From Kutzneria sp. 744 (lineage in GTDB: Bacteria > Actinomycetota > Actinomycetes > Mycobacteriales > Pseudonocardiaceae), in NCBI RefSeq assembly GCF_000568255.1, contig NZ_KK037166.1:1328921-1386958 (forward strand): DNA of 58,038 nucleotides. The letters are read 5' to 3'. How positions within the stretch are numbered: the stretch's first letter is position 1; every line of letters begins with the position of its first letter. Of this stretch, positions 45,740 through 54,369 are shown piece after piece. A program made the translations under genes and the position numbers. The notes under the pieces are model-generated. The model searched no databases. It had not been told where the DNA came from and saw only the letters and a list, made by a program, of their open reading frames with translations.

Positions 45740-46327
45740 ATGGGCGCTGATCATCACGGCAACCGCTACGGCCGCAGCGAGGCGGCCCGGCAGGCCGTTC
45801 TCGAGGCCGCCGACGACCTGCTCGTCGAGCACGGTTTCGCCGGCCTCACCATCGAGAAGATCGCCGCCCGGGCCGGCGTGGCCAAGCAGACCATCTACCG
45901 CTGGTGGCCGTCCAAAGTGGACATCCTGCTGGACGCCTTCGGCGACGACATGGCCAAGGCCCTCACCCCCGCCGACCACGGCTCACTGGCCGCCGACCTC
46001 CGCGAGCACCTCGCCGCCGTCGCCGACTTCCTCACCACCAACGACGCCGGCGCCGTCTACCGCGCCCTGGTCGGCCAGGCCCAGCACGACCCCGCCCTCG
46101 CCGCCCGCCTCCGCGACACCCACCTCGCCGCCCAGCACCTGCGCGACCGCCTGCCCTTCGACCGCGCCCTCGCCCGTGGCGAACTCTCCCCGACCCTCGA
46201 CCTCGACCTCGCCGTCCAGCGCCTCATGGCCGTCGTCCACTACCGCGTCCTGGTCACCGGCGAACCGGTTTCCCGCGAGTTCACCGACCCCCTGGTCGAT
46301 TCCTTCCTACCGACGCTGCCGCTGTAG
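45740..46327 (+). CDS. TetR-family transcriptional repressor
   Basis: 195 aa. DNA-binding half: AARQAVLEAADDLLVEHGFA, GLTIEKIAARAGVAKQTIYR and WWPSKVDILLDAF, a canonical TetR helix-turn-helix; the rest is a helical ligand domain. The ATG 45740 begins MGADHHGNRYGRSEAARQAV. It is divergent from the O-methyltransferase/MFS operon across an 18-bp palindrome, so it most likely represses that operon and itself. It is followed by a strong terminator hairpin. Confidence 0.94.
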   Translation: MGADHHGNRYGRSEAARQAVLEAADDLLVEHGFAGLTIEKIAARAGVAKQTIYRWWPSKVDILLDAFGDDMAKALTPADHGSLAADLREHLAAVADFLTTNDAGAVYRALVGQAQHDPALAARLRDTHLAAQHLRDRLPFDRALARGELSPTLDLDLAVQRLMAVVHYRVLVTGEPVSREFTDPLVDSFLPTLPL

Positions 46328-46337
46328 CCCCCTTTAC

Positions 46338-46390
46338 GCAGGGAAGGACGCCTTACCCTCGTTCACCGCGGGTAAGGCGTCCTTCCCTGC
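46338..46390. terminator. Bidirectional terminator with perfect 21-bp stem
   Basis: The arms at 46338-46358 and 46370-46390 are perfectly complementary over 21 bp, with an 11-base loop (tcgttcaccgc). The hairpin lies between the convergent TetR and chitosanase genes, 10-11 bp from each stop. The stem is longer and more perfect than a terminator needs, so it may belong to a dispersed repeat family. Confidence 0.8.
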
Positions 46391-46401
46391 ATGGGGTGGA
46401 G

Positions 46402-47106
46402 TCAGTTGCTGCTGAGGAACTGCTGGGCGAACTTGCGGCCCTGGGTCACCGCGCTGCCGTGGTTCTCGATGGGCGAGACCTTGGAGTTCTTGAACACGAT
46501 GTAGGTGACCTTGTCCGAGGTGCCGCCGTTGGACGGGTCGGGGTCGATGCCGAGGGCCTTGGCCGTGGCGTACGAGGCCTCGCCGATGGAGTCGTCCGGA
46601 CCCTCGTCGCCGAAGACCGCGTACTCGACGTGACCGTGGTAGATCACCGCGAGCACGTCACCGCCCTTGATGCCGGCACTGCCGTAGTTCCAACGGGAAC
46701 TGGGCAGCGGGATGACGACGTAGGGCACCTGGGCGGCGTTGAACGGCTTGCCGTCGGACTGGTGGAACGACGTGTCGTCGTAGAAGCAGCAGTCGGTGTT
46801 CTCGTTGCACTGGGCCGTGCGCTGGCCGTCGCAGTCGACGGCCATGCCCGAGGTCCAGAAGTACGCGCCGGTGGCGCCGCAGATCGGGGTCTGGCCGCCG
46901 TTCTTGTCCGAGTAGGTGCCGTGGGAGACCTGGTTGCAGTGGGTGGTCTTGGCCAGCAGCTGGGCGGCGGTGGGGTTGCCGTCGTCGGACCGGGGCGCGG
47001 CGGCGGCCTGGTGACTCGCCTGCGGCGCCGCGGCCGCCTGGCCGGCGGCCGCGAGCGACGTGCCGAGGACCACCGCGAACACGGCGACCAGCACTTTTCT
47101 GATCAT
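46402..47106 (-). CDS. Secreted chitosanase, GH75
   Basis: 234 aa. A signal peptide ([20 protein letters not shown], cleavage after AQAAAA-type residues) precedes the GH75 domain: [69 protein letters not shown]. The Asp in AVDCDG and Glu in GDEGP are in the positions of the family's catalytic acids. It cleaves chitosan outside the cell. ATG 47106 has a ggagg ribosome-binding site. A TTAGGAA/TTCCTAA palindrome lies about 310 bp upstream. Confidence 0.92.
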   Translation of the reverse strand: MIRKVLVAVFAVVLGTSLAAAGQAAAAPQASHQAAAAPRSDDGNPTAAQLLAKTTHCNQVSHGTYSDKNGGQTPICGATGAYFWTSGMAVDCDGQRTAQCNENTDCCFYDDTSFHQSDGKPFNAAQVPYVVIPLPSSRWNYGSAGIKGGDVLAVIYHGHVEYAVFGDEGPDDSIGEASYATAKALGIDPDPSNGGTSDKVTYIVFKNSKVSPIENHGSAVTQGRKFAQQFLSSN

Positions 47107-47417
47107 GAACTTCCTCCACAGGGAATGGCAGGGGATATCGCGGCGGAGTCAAGGGGCGCAACGGACAGCGCGGTGTCGTGGCAAAAGTTCACGGCGCGGC
47201 AAGGGGAGCGCCGCCGGACAGGGATCGGCGGCGGTCACGGCCGTTCAGCCGGGTCTGGGGACTGTGTTCCGCGACAAGGGATTCCCGTGTGGCGCGAACC
47301 GCGCCGTGCACCGAGCACCCATCAGGATTCCCTCCGCGAAGTCGCTTCGCTTGAGTAGAAATCCCTGTGGCGGCAGTGATTTCCGGTTCGACGGCCGAGG
47401 CCGCCTCACATCGGCAG

Positions 47418-47438
47418 TTAGGAAACTTACCTTCCTAA
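47418..47438. promoter_or_regulatory. TTAGGAA-N7-TTCCTAA operator candidate (CsnR-like)
   Basis: Seven-base perfect arms ttaggaa (47418-47424) and ttcctaa (47432-47438) around acttacc. Streptomycete chitosanase genes are known, as I recall, to carry a palindromic operator with AGGAAA/TTTCCT arms bound by the ROK regulator CsnR; this site resembles it, but the spacing differs. Confidence 0.5.
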
Positions 47439-47510
47439 TGCGGGGAGAGTAGCCGCACCCGCCGGGACCGTCAAGGACACGAATCCGAGACGGGCTCAGG
47501 GCAATCGGGC

Positions 47511-47527
47511 TTGTCCGAACCGGACAA
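47511..47527. terminator. Short hairpin after the FAD monooxygenase gene
   Basis: Arms ttgtccg/cggacaa with a 3-base loop, about 40 bp downstream of the monooxygenase stop (47567, minus strand). Possible terminator or protein-binding palindrome. Confidence 0.35.
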
Positions 47528-47566
47528 CAACGCCGGCCGGCCCGACGCCCACGCAGCCACAACGGC

Positions 47567-48733
47567 TCAGGACACCGGGTAGTCCGGCAGGACAACGTCG
47601 CTGGCCAGCTTGGTGGTGCCGGCGACCATCAGCTTCTGCACGGCCCTGGTGCTGAACATGGCGTTGCGCAGCCACAGCAGGGCGGCGTTGGAGGGGGCGA
47701 GGAACTGGCCGGGGCTGGTGCCCTTCTGCCAACGGCCGGCGTAGCCACGCATGCGCTGTTCGTACGCGGCGAAGGCCTTCCGGTGATCACCCCGCGCCTG
47801 GGACAACTCCCCCGCCAGCACGTAGGCGCCGACGACGCCGGTGCCGACGCCCATGCCGCCGAGCGTGACTCCCCACGCGGCGTCGCCGAGCAGCGCGAAG
47901 CGCCCCTTCGTCCACCGCGGCGCCTGCACCCGGCTGATCGAGTCGAAGTACATCTCGTCGACATCGCCCAAGGTGTCGAGCAGATGCGGGACGTGCCAAC
48001 GCATTCCGCCGAAGGCGTCCCGGATCATCGCCTTCTGGCGGTCCACGTCACGCCAGTCGACGTCGACCTGTGGGCTGGCGAACACGAACAGCGCGCCGGC
48101 CTTGCTCGGCTCACGGAAGTCCGCGCTCACCGCCGCCATCCGACCCGGCACGTTGTACTGGGTCGACGTCGTGCCGTACCCGCGGTCGTTCGGCAGGTCC
48201 CAGCCCGCGATGTAGTAGCCGAGATGCTTGACGTAATCCCGTTCCGGCCCGAAGGCCAGCCGCCGCACCGCCGAGTGCATCCCGTCCGTGCCGATCACCA
48301 GATCGAACGTCCGCGACTCCGCCCTGGCGAAGTCGACCTGCACCCCGTCCGCCGTCTCCGTCAGGCCGGTGACGGTGTCCCCGAACAGGTACTTCGCGTG
48401 GTCCAGGCTTCGCTCGTACAGGATTCTCGACAGGTCGTTGCGCCGAACCTCCACCTCGCCGCCCGCGAACTCCTCCGGTAAGCGGAAGATGCGCTCGCCC
48501 CGCTCGTTCACCGCCTCCATCGCCCCGCCATGCGTCTGGACCGCCTTCAGCTCGTCCAGCACACCCAGCGTCTTCAGCACCCGCCTGTGCGTCTCGCCGC
48601 GGAAGTCCACCGCGAACCCGCTGGTCCGCAGCTTCGACGCCGCCTCGACCACCGTCGCCTCGATGCCGTGCCGCCCCAGCGCCGTCGCCAGCGCCGGCCC
48701 CGCCACGCCCGCACCCGAAACCAACACCCGCAT
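47567..48733 (-). CDS. FAD-dependent monooxygenase (TetX/PHBH-like)
   Basis: 388 aa. FAD-binding GxGxxG motif at the N-terminus (MRVLVSGAGVAGPALATALG), the DG motif FDLVIGTDGMHSAVRRLAF and the GD motif ALLGDAAWGVTLGGMGVGTG. These are the three signatures of group A flavoprotein monooxygenases, which hydroxylate aromatics or antibiotics such as tetracyclines and rifamycins. It is divergent from a TetR gene across repeats, an arrangement typical of inducible resistance or detoxification. Substrate not predictable. Confidence 0.92.
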   Translation of the reverse strand: MRVLVSGAGVAGPALATALGRHGIEATVVEAASKLRTSGFAVDFRGETHRRVLKTLGVLDELKAVQTHGGAMEAVNERGERIFRLPEEFAGGEVEVRRNDLSRILYERSLDHAKYLFGDTVTGLTETADGVQVDFARAESRTFDLVIGTDGMHSAVRRLAFGPERDYVKHLGYYIAGWDLPNDRGYGTTSTQYNVPGRMAAVSADFREPSKAGALFVFASPQVDVDWRDVDRQKAMIRDAFGGMRWHVPHLLDTLGDVDEMYFDSISRVQAPRWTKGRFALLGDAAWGVTLGGMGVGTGVVGAYVLAGELSQARGDHRKAFAAYEQRMRGYAGRWQKGTSPGQFLAPSNAALLWLRNAMFSTRAVQKLMVAGTTKLASDVVLPDYPVS

Positions 48734-48751
48734 GATCGCCTCCCATAAACC

Positions 48752-48785
48752 GTGTCCCTAAGACACAGTGTACGGTAGACACAGT
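48752..48785. promoter_or_regulatory. Repeats between the monooxygenase and TetR genes
   Basis: gacacagt is directly repeated at 48762-48769 and 48778-48785 (16-bp period), and gtgtc/gacac form an inverted pair at 48752-48756 and 48762-48766. They are the likely binding sites of the divergent TetR protein. Confidence 0.55.
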
Positions 48786-48836
48786 TTCAGCGGTTGGCAA
48801 GGGCGGCCGGCGGCGGGCCGCTGGGCACACTGCACA

Positions 48837-49553
48837 GTGAGCGGCGGAGAGTCGGCGGATCCGGGAGTGGCGATGGACGCGTTCGAGGTGCTGTGGGGCG
48901 AGCGGGGCGCGCCGAGGAGGGGGCCGAGGCCGACACTGACGGTGGGCGAGCTGGCGAAGGCGGGGATCGACCTGGCCGACCGGGAAGGCCTGGGGGCGGT
49001 GACGATGCAGCGGGTGGCGGAGGCGCTGGGGGTGACCAAGATGGCGACCTACCGCTACGTCCCGGGCAAGGACGAGCTGATCGCGCTGATGGTGGACACC
49101 GCCATGGGGGAACCGCCGGAGCTGAGCCACATCGACGGCGGCTGGCGGCCGCAGCTGAAGGCCTGGACGATGGCGATGTTCGACCTCATGCGGGCTCACC
49201 CCTGGGCCCTGCGGGCGACGGTGGGACGGCGGGTGACGGGCCCGAACGAGCTGGGGTGGGTGGAGAAAGCGCTGGGGGCGCTGGCCGAGGCCCGGATGGA
49301 CGGCGGCCAGAAGATGGACGTCGTCGTCGCGCTGACGGGACAGATCCGCGCGATCATCGAGCAGGCGGCGGACACCTCGGAGGAGGACATCGCCGAGGGC
49401 TGGGCCAAGGTGCTGGCGACCCGGGCCGAACGGTTTCCGCACGTGGTGAAGGCGCTGGCGGAGTCGGAGCAGCACAAATCCCGTGACCAGGGCCTGGAGT
49501 TCGGCCTGGAACGCATCCTCGACGGCGTGGAGCTCTACCTCAGCCGGCAGTGA
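48837..49553 (+). CDS. TetR-family regulator with TetR_C_1-type domain
   Basis: 238 aa from GTG 48837. The DNA-binding half reads GPRPTLTVGELAKAGIDLAD, REGLGAVTMQRVAEALGVTK and MATYRYVPGKDELIALMVDT, as in tetracycline-repressor-like TetR proteins, followed by a large helical effector domain. An ATG at 48873 (MDAFEVLWGERG) has a better ribosome-binding site (gggag) and may be the true start; the longer form is kept because related proteins have the extra residues. It is divergent from the FAD monooxygenase and likely represses it. Confidence 0.92.
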   Translation: MSGGESADPGVAMDAFEVLWGERGAPRRGPRPTLTVGELAKAGIDLADREGLGAVTMQRVAEALGVTKMATYRYVPGKDELIALMVDTAMGEPPELSHIDGGWRPQLKAWTMAMFDLMRAHPWALRATVGRRVTGPNELGWVEKALGALAEARMDGGQKMDVVVALTGQIRAIIEQAADTSEEDIAEGWAKVLATRAERFPHVVKALAESEQHKSRDQGLEFGLERILDGVELYLSRQ

Positions 49554-49567
49554 CCGCGGCCCGGGTG

Positions 49568-49598
49568 GGCCCGTCCATCCACAACGGACGGACGGGCC
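49568..49598. terminator. Bidirectional hairpin terminator
   Basis: Arms ggcccgtccatcc (49568-49580) and ggacggacgggcc (49586-49598) pair with one mismatch around a 5-base loop, between the convergent TetR and LPMO genes. Confidence 0.75.
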
Positions 49599-49614
49599 AC
49601 CGAAAGGCCTAAAG

Positions 49615-50133
49615 CTACTTCACGTTGAGGTCGATGCAGCTGTAGAAGGCGTTGGCGGTGTCGCTGATGTTCCAGATGGCCAGGACGGTGATGCGGCCGG
49701 TGCGGTTGCCCAGGTTGACGGAGTGGGAGACGGTGGCGGGCGGGGGCTGGTTGTTCCCGCTGAACTCGGCGAGCTTGGTGTTGCCGACGTAGTACTGGTA
49801 GCTGGCGGTGCGGTGCCTCGCGGTGAAGGTCCAGTTGAAGGACACGGTCTTGCCCACGGACGCGGCCTGCCACGGCTTGGAGTTGTCGTTGAGCTCGGCG
49901 AACCGGTCGACGCCTCCGTTGCAGCTGCGCAAACCCTTGGGCCCCTCCACACTCTGGGGCTCGTACTGGATCGCGCCGCAGGACACCGTGTGCGAGGCGC
50001 ACTGGGCCTGACGGCTGGCGGGTGAGTTGACATATCCGTGCGCGCTGGCGAGGGCAGCGGGACCGGCCACGACGATCAGGGGCGCCGCGACCGCGCCCAC
50101 GAGGGCAGCGACCAGCCTTTTGTTCAGATTCAT
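49615..50133 (-). CDS. Secreted lytic polysaccharide monooxygenase, AA10 (chitin-binding)
   Basis: 172 aa. Signal peptide MNLNKRLVAALVGAVAAPLI to ALASA, with cleavage exposing His32 as mature residue 1 (HGYVNSPASRQ), the first ligand of the copper histidine brace. The second brace His is in WTFTARHRTASYQYYV, and the axial aromatic region AIWNISDTANAFYSCIDL ends the domain. It is a single-domain enzyme of normal length without a carbohydrate-binding module. It oxidatively cleaves chitin or cellulose outside the cell and would complement the GH20 and GH75 enzymes encoded in the window. Confidence 0.95.
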   Translation of the reverse strand: MNLNKRLVAALVGAVAAPLIVVAGPAALASAHGYVNSPASRQAQCASHTVSCGAIQYEPQSVEGPKGLRSCNGGVDRFAELNDNSKPWQAASVGKTVSFNWTFTARHRTASYQYYVGNTKLAEFSGNNQPPPATVSHSVNLGNRTGRITVLAIWNISDTANAFYSCIDLNVK

Positions 50134-50361
50134 GCCGACTCCTTGCAGGGTTGCCCCACAACGGGCGTCGCGAGCGCCACGAGGGGGCGGGAGCGGGACG
50201 AAAGAGACGAAATGTGGTTCAGACCATAGCGACGGCTGCCGATCACCGTCAAGACACGCTCGTTCACAGATACGACGGAGCAGACTCGAAAATATGTTCG
50301 ACAGAGCGGCCTCGGGCTGGAACAATATAAGGCGTCAGTCGGTCAACCGGCAGGGGGAGCC

Positions 50362-50643
50362 ATGACGCTGCGTGACGACGAGCTGCGATCGCTCGCGGAG
50401 ATCGAACGATCGTTGACGACGACCGATCCCAACCTGGCCCGCAAGATGGCGGAGCTGCGGCCGCTCACGCCGGGCTCGGCGGCGGCGCTGATCGCCGGCT
50501 GCCTGGCCATGCACGCCAGCGGCATCGTGATCGCCGTGGCCGGCAACGGCATCGACTCGCCGGCCACGGTCGCGATCGGCCTGATCCTGGTCGTGGGCTT
50601 TCCGGCGCTGGCGGTGTGGCACCTGTGGTGGCGCCGCCGCTGA
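50362..50643 (+). CDS. DUF3040-family small membrane protein
   Basis: 93 aa. It begins MTLRDDELRSLAEIERSLTT followed by TDPNLARKMAEL, the N-terminal amphipathic motif that defines DUF3040, and has two membrane helices (AAALIAGCLAMHASGIVIAV and VAIGLILVVGFPALAVW) with an Arg-rich end. The family is actinobacteria-specific and of unknown function. ATG 50362 has a strong cagggggag ribosome-binding site. Confidence 0.88.
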   Translation: MTLRDDELRSLAEIERSLTTTDPNLARKMAELRPLTPGSAAALIAGCLAMHASGIVIAVAGNGIDSPATVAIGLILVVGFPALAVWHLWWRRR

Positions 50644-50669
50644 GCCGCAGTCCACAAAGGACGGAAAGA

Positions 50670-51188
50670 TCAGCCGGCGGCGTCCGGCCGCTGCGGCGGG
50701 CACTGGCCGCCCGGCGTCGTCAACAGCTCGAAGTGCCACATCTCGTTGGAGTAGGCCTGACACAACCCGTAGTCGGCGCCGTGCCGGTTCACCCAGTCGT
50801 CGGCGTCGGTCGGCCCGATGTCGACGGCCTTGCCCGTGACGTGGGTGGACTTGTCCGGCGTGTTGACGTACTGCCGCGCCGCGGCCAGCGTCCCGTACTT
50901 GCGGACGGCGTCGTCGAGCAACTGCTGCTGGTAGGCCTTGCTGCGCCAGCCGGAGGTGATCCGCACGGTGATGTCGTGCCCCTGGGCATCCCGAGCGGCC
51001 TGCTGCACGGCGGCCAGCAGGGCCGGGTCCAGGTTGCGGATCGCCGCCTTGGCGGTGTCGAAGGGGCTGATGCTGTTGTTGTCCGGAATGACGCCGTCGG
51101 CATCCCCGAGCGGGGCGGCGGCGCTGGTTCCGCACGCGGACATGAGCAGCACAGCCGCCAAGGCAGCGAACACCGGACGAATGGACAA
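50670..51188 (-). CDS. D-Ala-D-Ala carboxypeptidase-type lipoprotein, peptidase M15 (VanY-like)
   Basis: 172 aa. Lipoprotein signal MSIRPVFAALAAVLLMSACG with lipobox Cys. The M15 zinc site is complete: VRITSGWRSKAYQQQLLDDA, STHVTGKAVDIGP (His and Asp ligands) and SNEMWHFELL (Glu base and His). It trims stem peptides of peptidoglycan at the cell surface. It ends convergent to the DUF3040 gene. No van-type regulators are adjacent, so a resistance role is not indicated. Confidence 0.92.
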   Translation of the reverse strand: MSIRPVFAALAAVLLMSACGTSAAAPLGDADGVIPDNNSISPFDTAKAAIRNLDPALLAAVQQAARDAQGHDITVRITSGWRSKAYQQQLLDDAVRKYGTLAAARQYVNTPDKSTHVTGKAVDIGPTDADDWVNRHGADYGLCQAYSNEMWHFELLTTPGGQCPPQRPDAAG

Positions 51189-51281
51189 CGAGCACCCCTA
51201 CTCACCAACGGCAGCAATCCGTAACAGACACACTCCCCACCTTTTGTGACAGTTCTGCGCGCACGGACCGACAACACCGCG

Positions 51282-51302
51282 ACGGTCACTCAATCATCAG
51301 TT
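51282..51302 (+). promoter_or_regulatory. Shared promoter-proximal motif, copy 1
   Basis: acggtcactcaatcatcag followed by tt lies 22 bp before the LuxR ATG at 51324. The same motif with two substitutions stands at the identical distance before the paralogous LuxR gene at 56005, so it is probably a common operator or promoter element. Confidence 0.55.
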
Positions 51303-51323
51303 GTGCCGCCTACCGTTTTCACC

Positions 51324-51977
51324 ATGAGCACCGCACTCGCCACCGTCTCCACGATCGGCCCGCGCACCGAGCAGATCTTCCCGGTCCGCCTGGCCGTCGA
51401 CGACGCGCTGACGAGGGACGCGGTGGCGCAGGCGATCACGGGCCACCCCCGGCTGCGCCTGACCGACGCCGCCGCGTCGGGCGAGGTGCTGCTGGCGATC
51501 ACCACCGAGGTCACCGACGAGCTGCTGGCCCGCATCACCGGCGACACCGCTCCCCCGGTGCTGCTGGTGGCGGATCGCCTTGGCGGCCGGCACTTGCTGC
51601 GCAGCCTGCACGCCGGCGTGGTGAGCTTCCTGCCCCGCCGCTCGACCGACCTGACGACGATCACCAAGGCGCTGGTGACGACGGCGGAGGGCCGGTCGGT
51701 GCTGCCGCCGTCGGTGGCCCGGCTGCTGGTGGATCACTTGCGGCGCATCGATCACGTGCTGATCACGACGACCGGTTACGGCGTCGCGGGCCTGGACGCG
51801 CGCGAGGTGGAAGTGCTCAGACTGGTGGCGCAGGGCGCCGAAAACGCGGATATCGCCCGTGAGCTCAAGTATTCCGAGCACACGATCAAGCGGATCCTGA
51901 AGGATCTGCTGAGCCGCCACAATCTGCAGAACCGCGCGCATGCCGTCGCTTATGCGCTGCGGATCGGCGCGATCTGA
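51324..51977 (+). CDS. LuxR/NarL-family regulator with degenerate receiver-like domain (paralogue 1)
   Basis: 217 aa. The C-terminal LuxR helix-turn-helix is clear: GLDAREVEVLRLVAQGAENA, DIARELKYSEHTIKRILKDL, NLQNRAHAVAYAL. The N-terminal half has a receiver-like layout (LLVADRLGGRHLLRSLHAGV, VSFLPRRSTDLTTITKALVT) but no acidic pocket plus phospho-acceptor Asp that I can place, so it is probably not phosphorylated. It is paralogous to the gene at 56005-56661 and convergent with the SARP gene, which both seem to flank and may control. Confidence 0.88.
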   Translation: MSTALATVSTIGPRTEQIFPVRLAVDDALTRDAVAQAITGHPRLRLTDAAASGEVLLAITTEVTDELLARITGDTAPPVLLVADRLGGRHLLRSLHAGVVSFLPRRSTDLTTITKALVTTAEGRSVLPPSVARLLVDHLRRIDHVLITTTGYGVAGLDAREVEVLRLVAQGAENADIARELKYSEHTIKRILKDLLSRHNLQNRAHAVAYALRIGAI

Positions 51978-51990
51978 CCAAGCCCGGGAT

Positions 51991-54351
51991 CTAGTCGAGA
52001 ACGGCGGCCAGCCGCGCGCGGACGACCTCGTTCTCGAACAGGCCGAGCTCCGCGCCGGCGTTGAGCAGGTGGCGCAGCAGCGTCTTGGTGTCGTCGGACA
52101 CCGGCCCACCGCCGACGCCGAGCCGGGTGTCCATGACCTGCAACGCTTCCGCGATGACGATGCCGGCGGTCTTGCGGTCGCCGCGCGTCTCCTCGACGCC
52201 GGCCAGCCCGATCAGGGTGATCACCACCCGCCGCGGGTCGTCGACCTCCTTGCCGACGATCAGCGATTCCCGGTACAGCGTCACGGCTTCGTCGAACCGG
52301 CCCGTGCACTGGGCGACGCCGGCCAGCCCCATCAGCAGTCGCGCCCGCGGCGCCGGCTCGACGGCCTTGGCCAGGCTGTAGCGGACGCTGTCCTCCCAGT
52401 CCTGCAACAGCCCCCGGCGCAGGTAGAAGCGCTGCATGGGAATGGTGAGCCGCCACGGCTCGTCGATCTGCCGGATGAGCGTCTCGACGACCTCGTACTC
52501 GCGGGTGTACCAGCCGATGGCCTCGCGCTCGTTCCGTTCCGCGGCCAGGCTGTCGTGCGCCCACTGCGCGCCTTGCACGTAGTGCTCGACCATCCGGGCC
52601 CGCGCGCCGGCTCGATCCGCGTCGGAGTCGATCTCCTGGCTGAGGTCGTGGGCATAGGCCATCACGAGCTCATGCGCCTGGTACCGGCCCGGCCGTGGCT
52701 GGTCGACCAGCCACGAGTCGAGGAGTTCGGCCAGTGCGGCCTCGGCCGTCGGCGCGTCGACGTCGAGCAGCCGAGCGGTGACGGGCGCGGAGAAGCCGTC
52801 CACGGGATGCAGGCTGAGCAGCCGGAAGAGCCGGGCCGCCGTGGGCCCGAGCCGGTCGTAGGACCACGAGAACACCGTGCTCAGGCCGGGGCCGGCGCCG
52901 AGCACGCTGGTCAGGTCGTCGACCACCGCGGCCAGGGTGAAGCCGGGATTCATCAGCAGCCGCGCGGCGACCAGCGACAGCGCCAGCGGCAGACCGCCGC
53001 AGGCCTGCACGATCCGATCGGCGGCGGCGGGTTCCGCGTCGACCCGGTCCGCGCCGAGGCGGTGCACGAGCAGGTCCCGGGATTGGCCGGGGTCCAGCAT
53101 TCCGACGGATACCACCCCTACTTTGCCGACGTCGGACAGCTGGGGCAGCCGGCGCTTGAGTGTCAACAACAGCAGCGAACCCGCCTGCGCGGGCACGAGT
53201 CCACGGACCTGCTCGACGGTGCAGGCCCCGTCGACGACCACCAGCAACTCCTTGCCGGCGGTCATCCGACCGTACTCCGCGGCCAGTTCGTCGAGGGTCT
53301 CCGGCACCTCCTCCGCCGGCAGGCCGAGGGCGCGCAGGAACGACCGCAGCATCGGCACGCCGGTGTCGTGCCCCGCGTGGTGCAGGTTCACGTACAGCTG
53401 CCCGTCGCGGAACCGGAGCTTGCGCCGATGGGCCCAGTGCACGGCCAGTGTGGACTTGCCGGCGCCGGGCATTCCGTCCAGCGACAGGATCTGCACCGGC
53501 TCCGCGGCCAGCCGGTCGAGTTCGGCCAGCTCACGGTCGCGGCCGGCGAAGGACCGCACGTCGGCCGGCAGCTGCGCGGGCCGCAGGACGGCGGCGCGCA
53601 CGTCGGCCATCCGCAGCGCGGCCCGCAGCTCCTTGCCGGGATCGATGCCGAGCTGCTCGACCAGGCGCAGTGTGATGTCCCGGTAGACGTCCTCGGCCAC
53701 GCTCGGGCGCCCCATCGCCACCAGCAGCTTCATCAGCCGCACGTGCAGCGCTTCGTCCAGCGGCAGCCAGCGCGCGATCCGCCGCACGACGTCGTGCACG
53801 GCATCGGGGGTGCCCAGGGCGAGCGCGCGGTCGGCGGCGGCCCGCGCGGCGTCGGCGACCTCGTGGTCGATCTCCGCGAACACCGGGTGCGACCGGTTGA
53901 CCTCGGCGGCGCAACGGCCCTGGACCAGACCCAGCGCCTCGACGTACTCCCCCAGCCCGCAGGACATGTGGGCACGCGCGACGAGTGCGCGGAACCGGGA
54001 CAGGTCGCACGCCTCTGGTTCGATGTGCAGCTCGTAGCCGCCGGCCTGCCGGGTCAGCAGCTCACCCTGACTGCGTGCCGTCAGCCCGGGTTCGAGCGCC
54101 CGCCGCAGCGCGCCGACGTACCGGTGCACGAGGTTGGCCGCGCTGGTCGGGGCGCGCTCCCCCCACACCAGGTCGATCAGCTCGGACTGGCCGGCCGGCT
54201 TGCCCGCCTTGGCCAGCAGCAGCGCCAGCACCGCGCGCTGCTGTGGCGGGCCCAGCTCGACCGCGTGGCCGTCCCGGGCGGCCGTCACCGGGCCGAGCAC
54301 CGTGAACGTCAACACCTCCGGGATTCTACGGCAGTCAGTCGAACGAACCAT
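51991..54351 (-). CDS. AfsR-type SARP regulator: winged helix, BTAD, NB-ARC, TPR
   Basis: 786 aa. The N-terminal OmpR-like helix-turn-helix (VLGPVTAARDGHAVELGPPQ, ELIDLVWGERAPTSAANLVH) and BTAD helices (ALHVRLMKLLVAMGRPSVAE) form the SARP DNA-binding unit. Then FAGRDRELAEL, P-loop GMPGAGKST, and GGLPLALSLVAAR mark the NB-ARC ATPase, and TPR-like helices end the protein. Translation may start at a GTG at 54315 (MLTFTVLGPV) rather than the ATG at 54351. It follows the P450 gene by 18 bp, so it is the third gene of a thioesterase-P450-SARP operon and a likely activator of a biosynthetic pathway. Confidence 0.92.
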   Translation of the reverse strand: MVRSTDCRRIPEVLTFTVLGPVTAARDGHAVELGPPQQRAVLALLLAKAGKPAGQSELIDLVWGERAPTSAANLVHRYVGALRRALEPGLTARSQGELLTRQAGGYELHIEPEACDLSRFRALVARAHMSCGLGEYVEALGLVQGRCAAEVNRSHPVFAEIDHEVADAARAAADRALALGTPDAVHDVVRRIARWLPLDEALHVRLMKLLVAMGRPSVAEDVYRDITLRLVEQLGIDPGKELRAALRMADVRAAVLRPAQLPADVRSFAGRDRELAELDRLAAEPVQILSLDGMPGAGKSTLAVHWAHRRKLRFRDGQLYVNLHHAGHDTGVPMLRSFLRALGLPAEEVPETLDELAAEYGRMTAGKELLVVVDGACTVEQVRGLVPAQAGSLLLLTLKRRLPQLSDVGKVGVVSVGMLDPGQSRDLLVHRLGADRVDAEPAAADRIVQACGGLPLALSLVAARLLMNPGFTLAAVVDDLTSVLGAGPGLSTVFSWSYDRLGPTAARLFRLLSLHPVDGFSAPVTARLLDVDAPTAEAALAELLDSWLVDQPRPGRYQAHELVMAYAHDLSQEIDSDADRAGARARMVEHYVQGAQWAHDSLAAERNEREAIGWYTREYEVVETLIRQIDEPWRLTIPMQRFYLRRGLLQDWEDSVRYSLAKAVEPAPRARLLMGLAGVAQCTGRFDEAVTLYRESLIVGKEVDDPRRVVITLIGLAGVEETRGDRKTAGIVIAEALQVMDTRLGVGGGPVSDDTKTLLRHLLNAGAELGLFENEVVRARLAAVLD

Positions 54352-54369
54352 CAGCCGCGCTGACGGTCC

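Larger units (their letters stand above)
47107..47566. promoter_or_regulatory. 460-bp non-coding region upstream of the chitosanase
   Basis: No convincing gene lies here on either strand; a plus-strand frame at 47060-47452 lacks conserved features. The region contains the palindrome at 47418-47438 and a small hairpin at 47511-47527 near the end of the monooxygenase gene. It is expected to hold the chitosanase promoter and a long untranslated leader. Confidence 0.5.

Noticed and set aside
50670-51188. VanY glycopeptide-resistance gene
   Set aside because: The M15 site is present, but there is no vanHAX, VanR/VanS or other resistance gene nearby. Such lipoprotein carboxypeptidases are common housekeeping enzymes.
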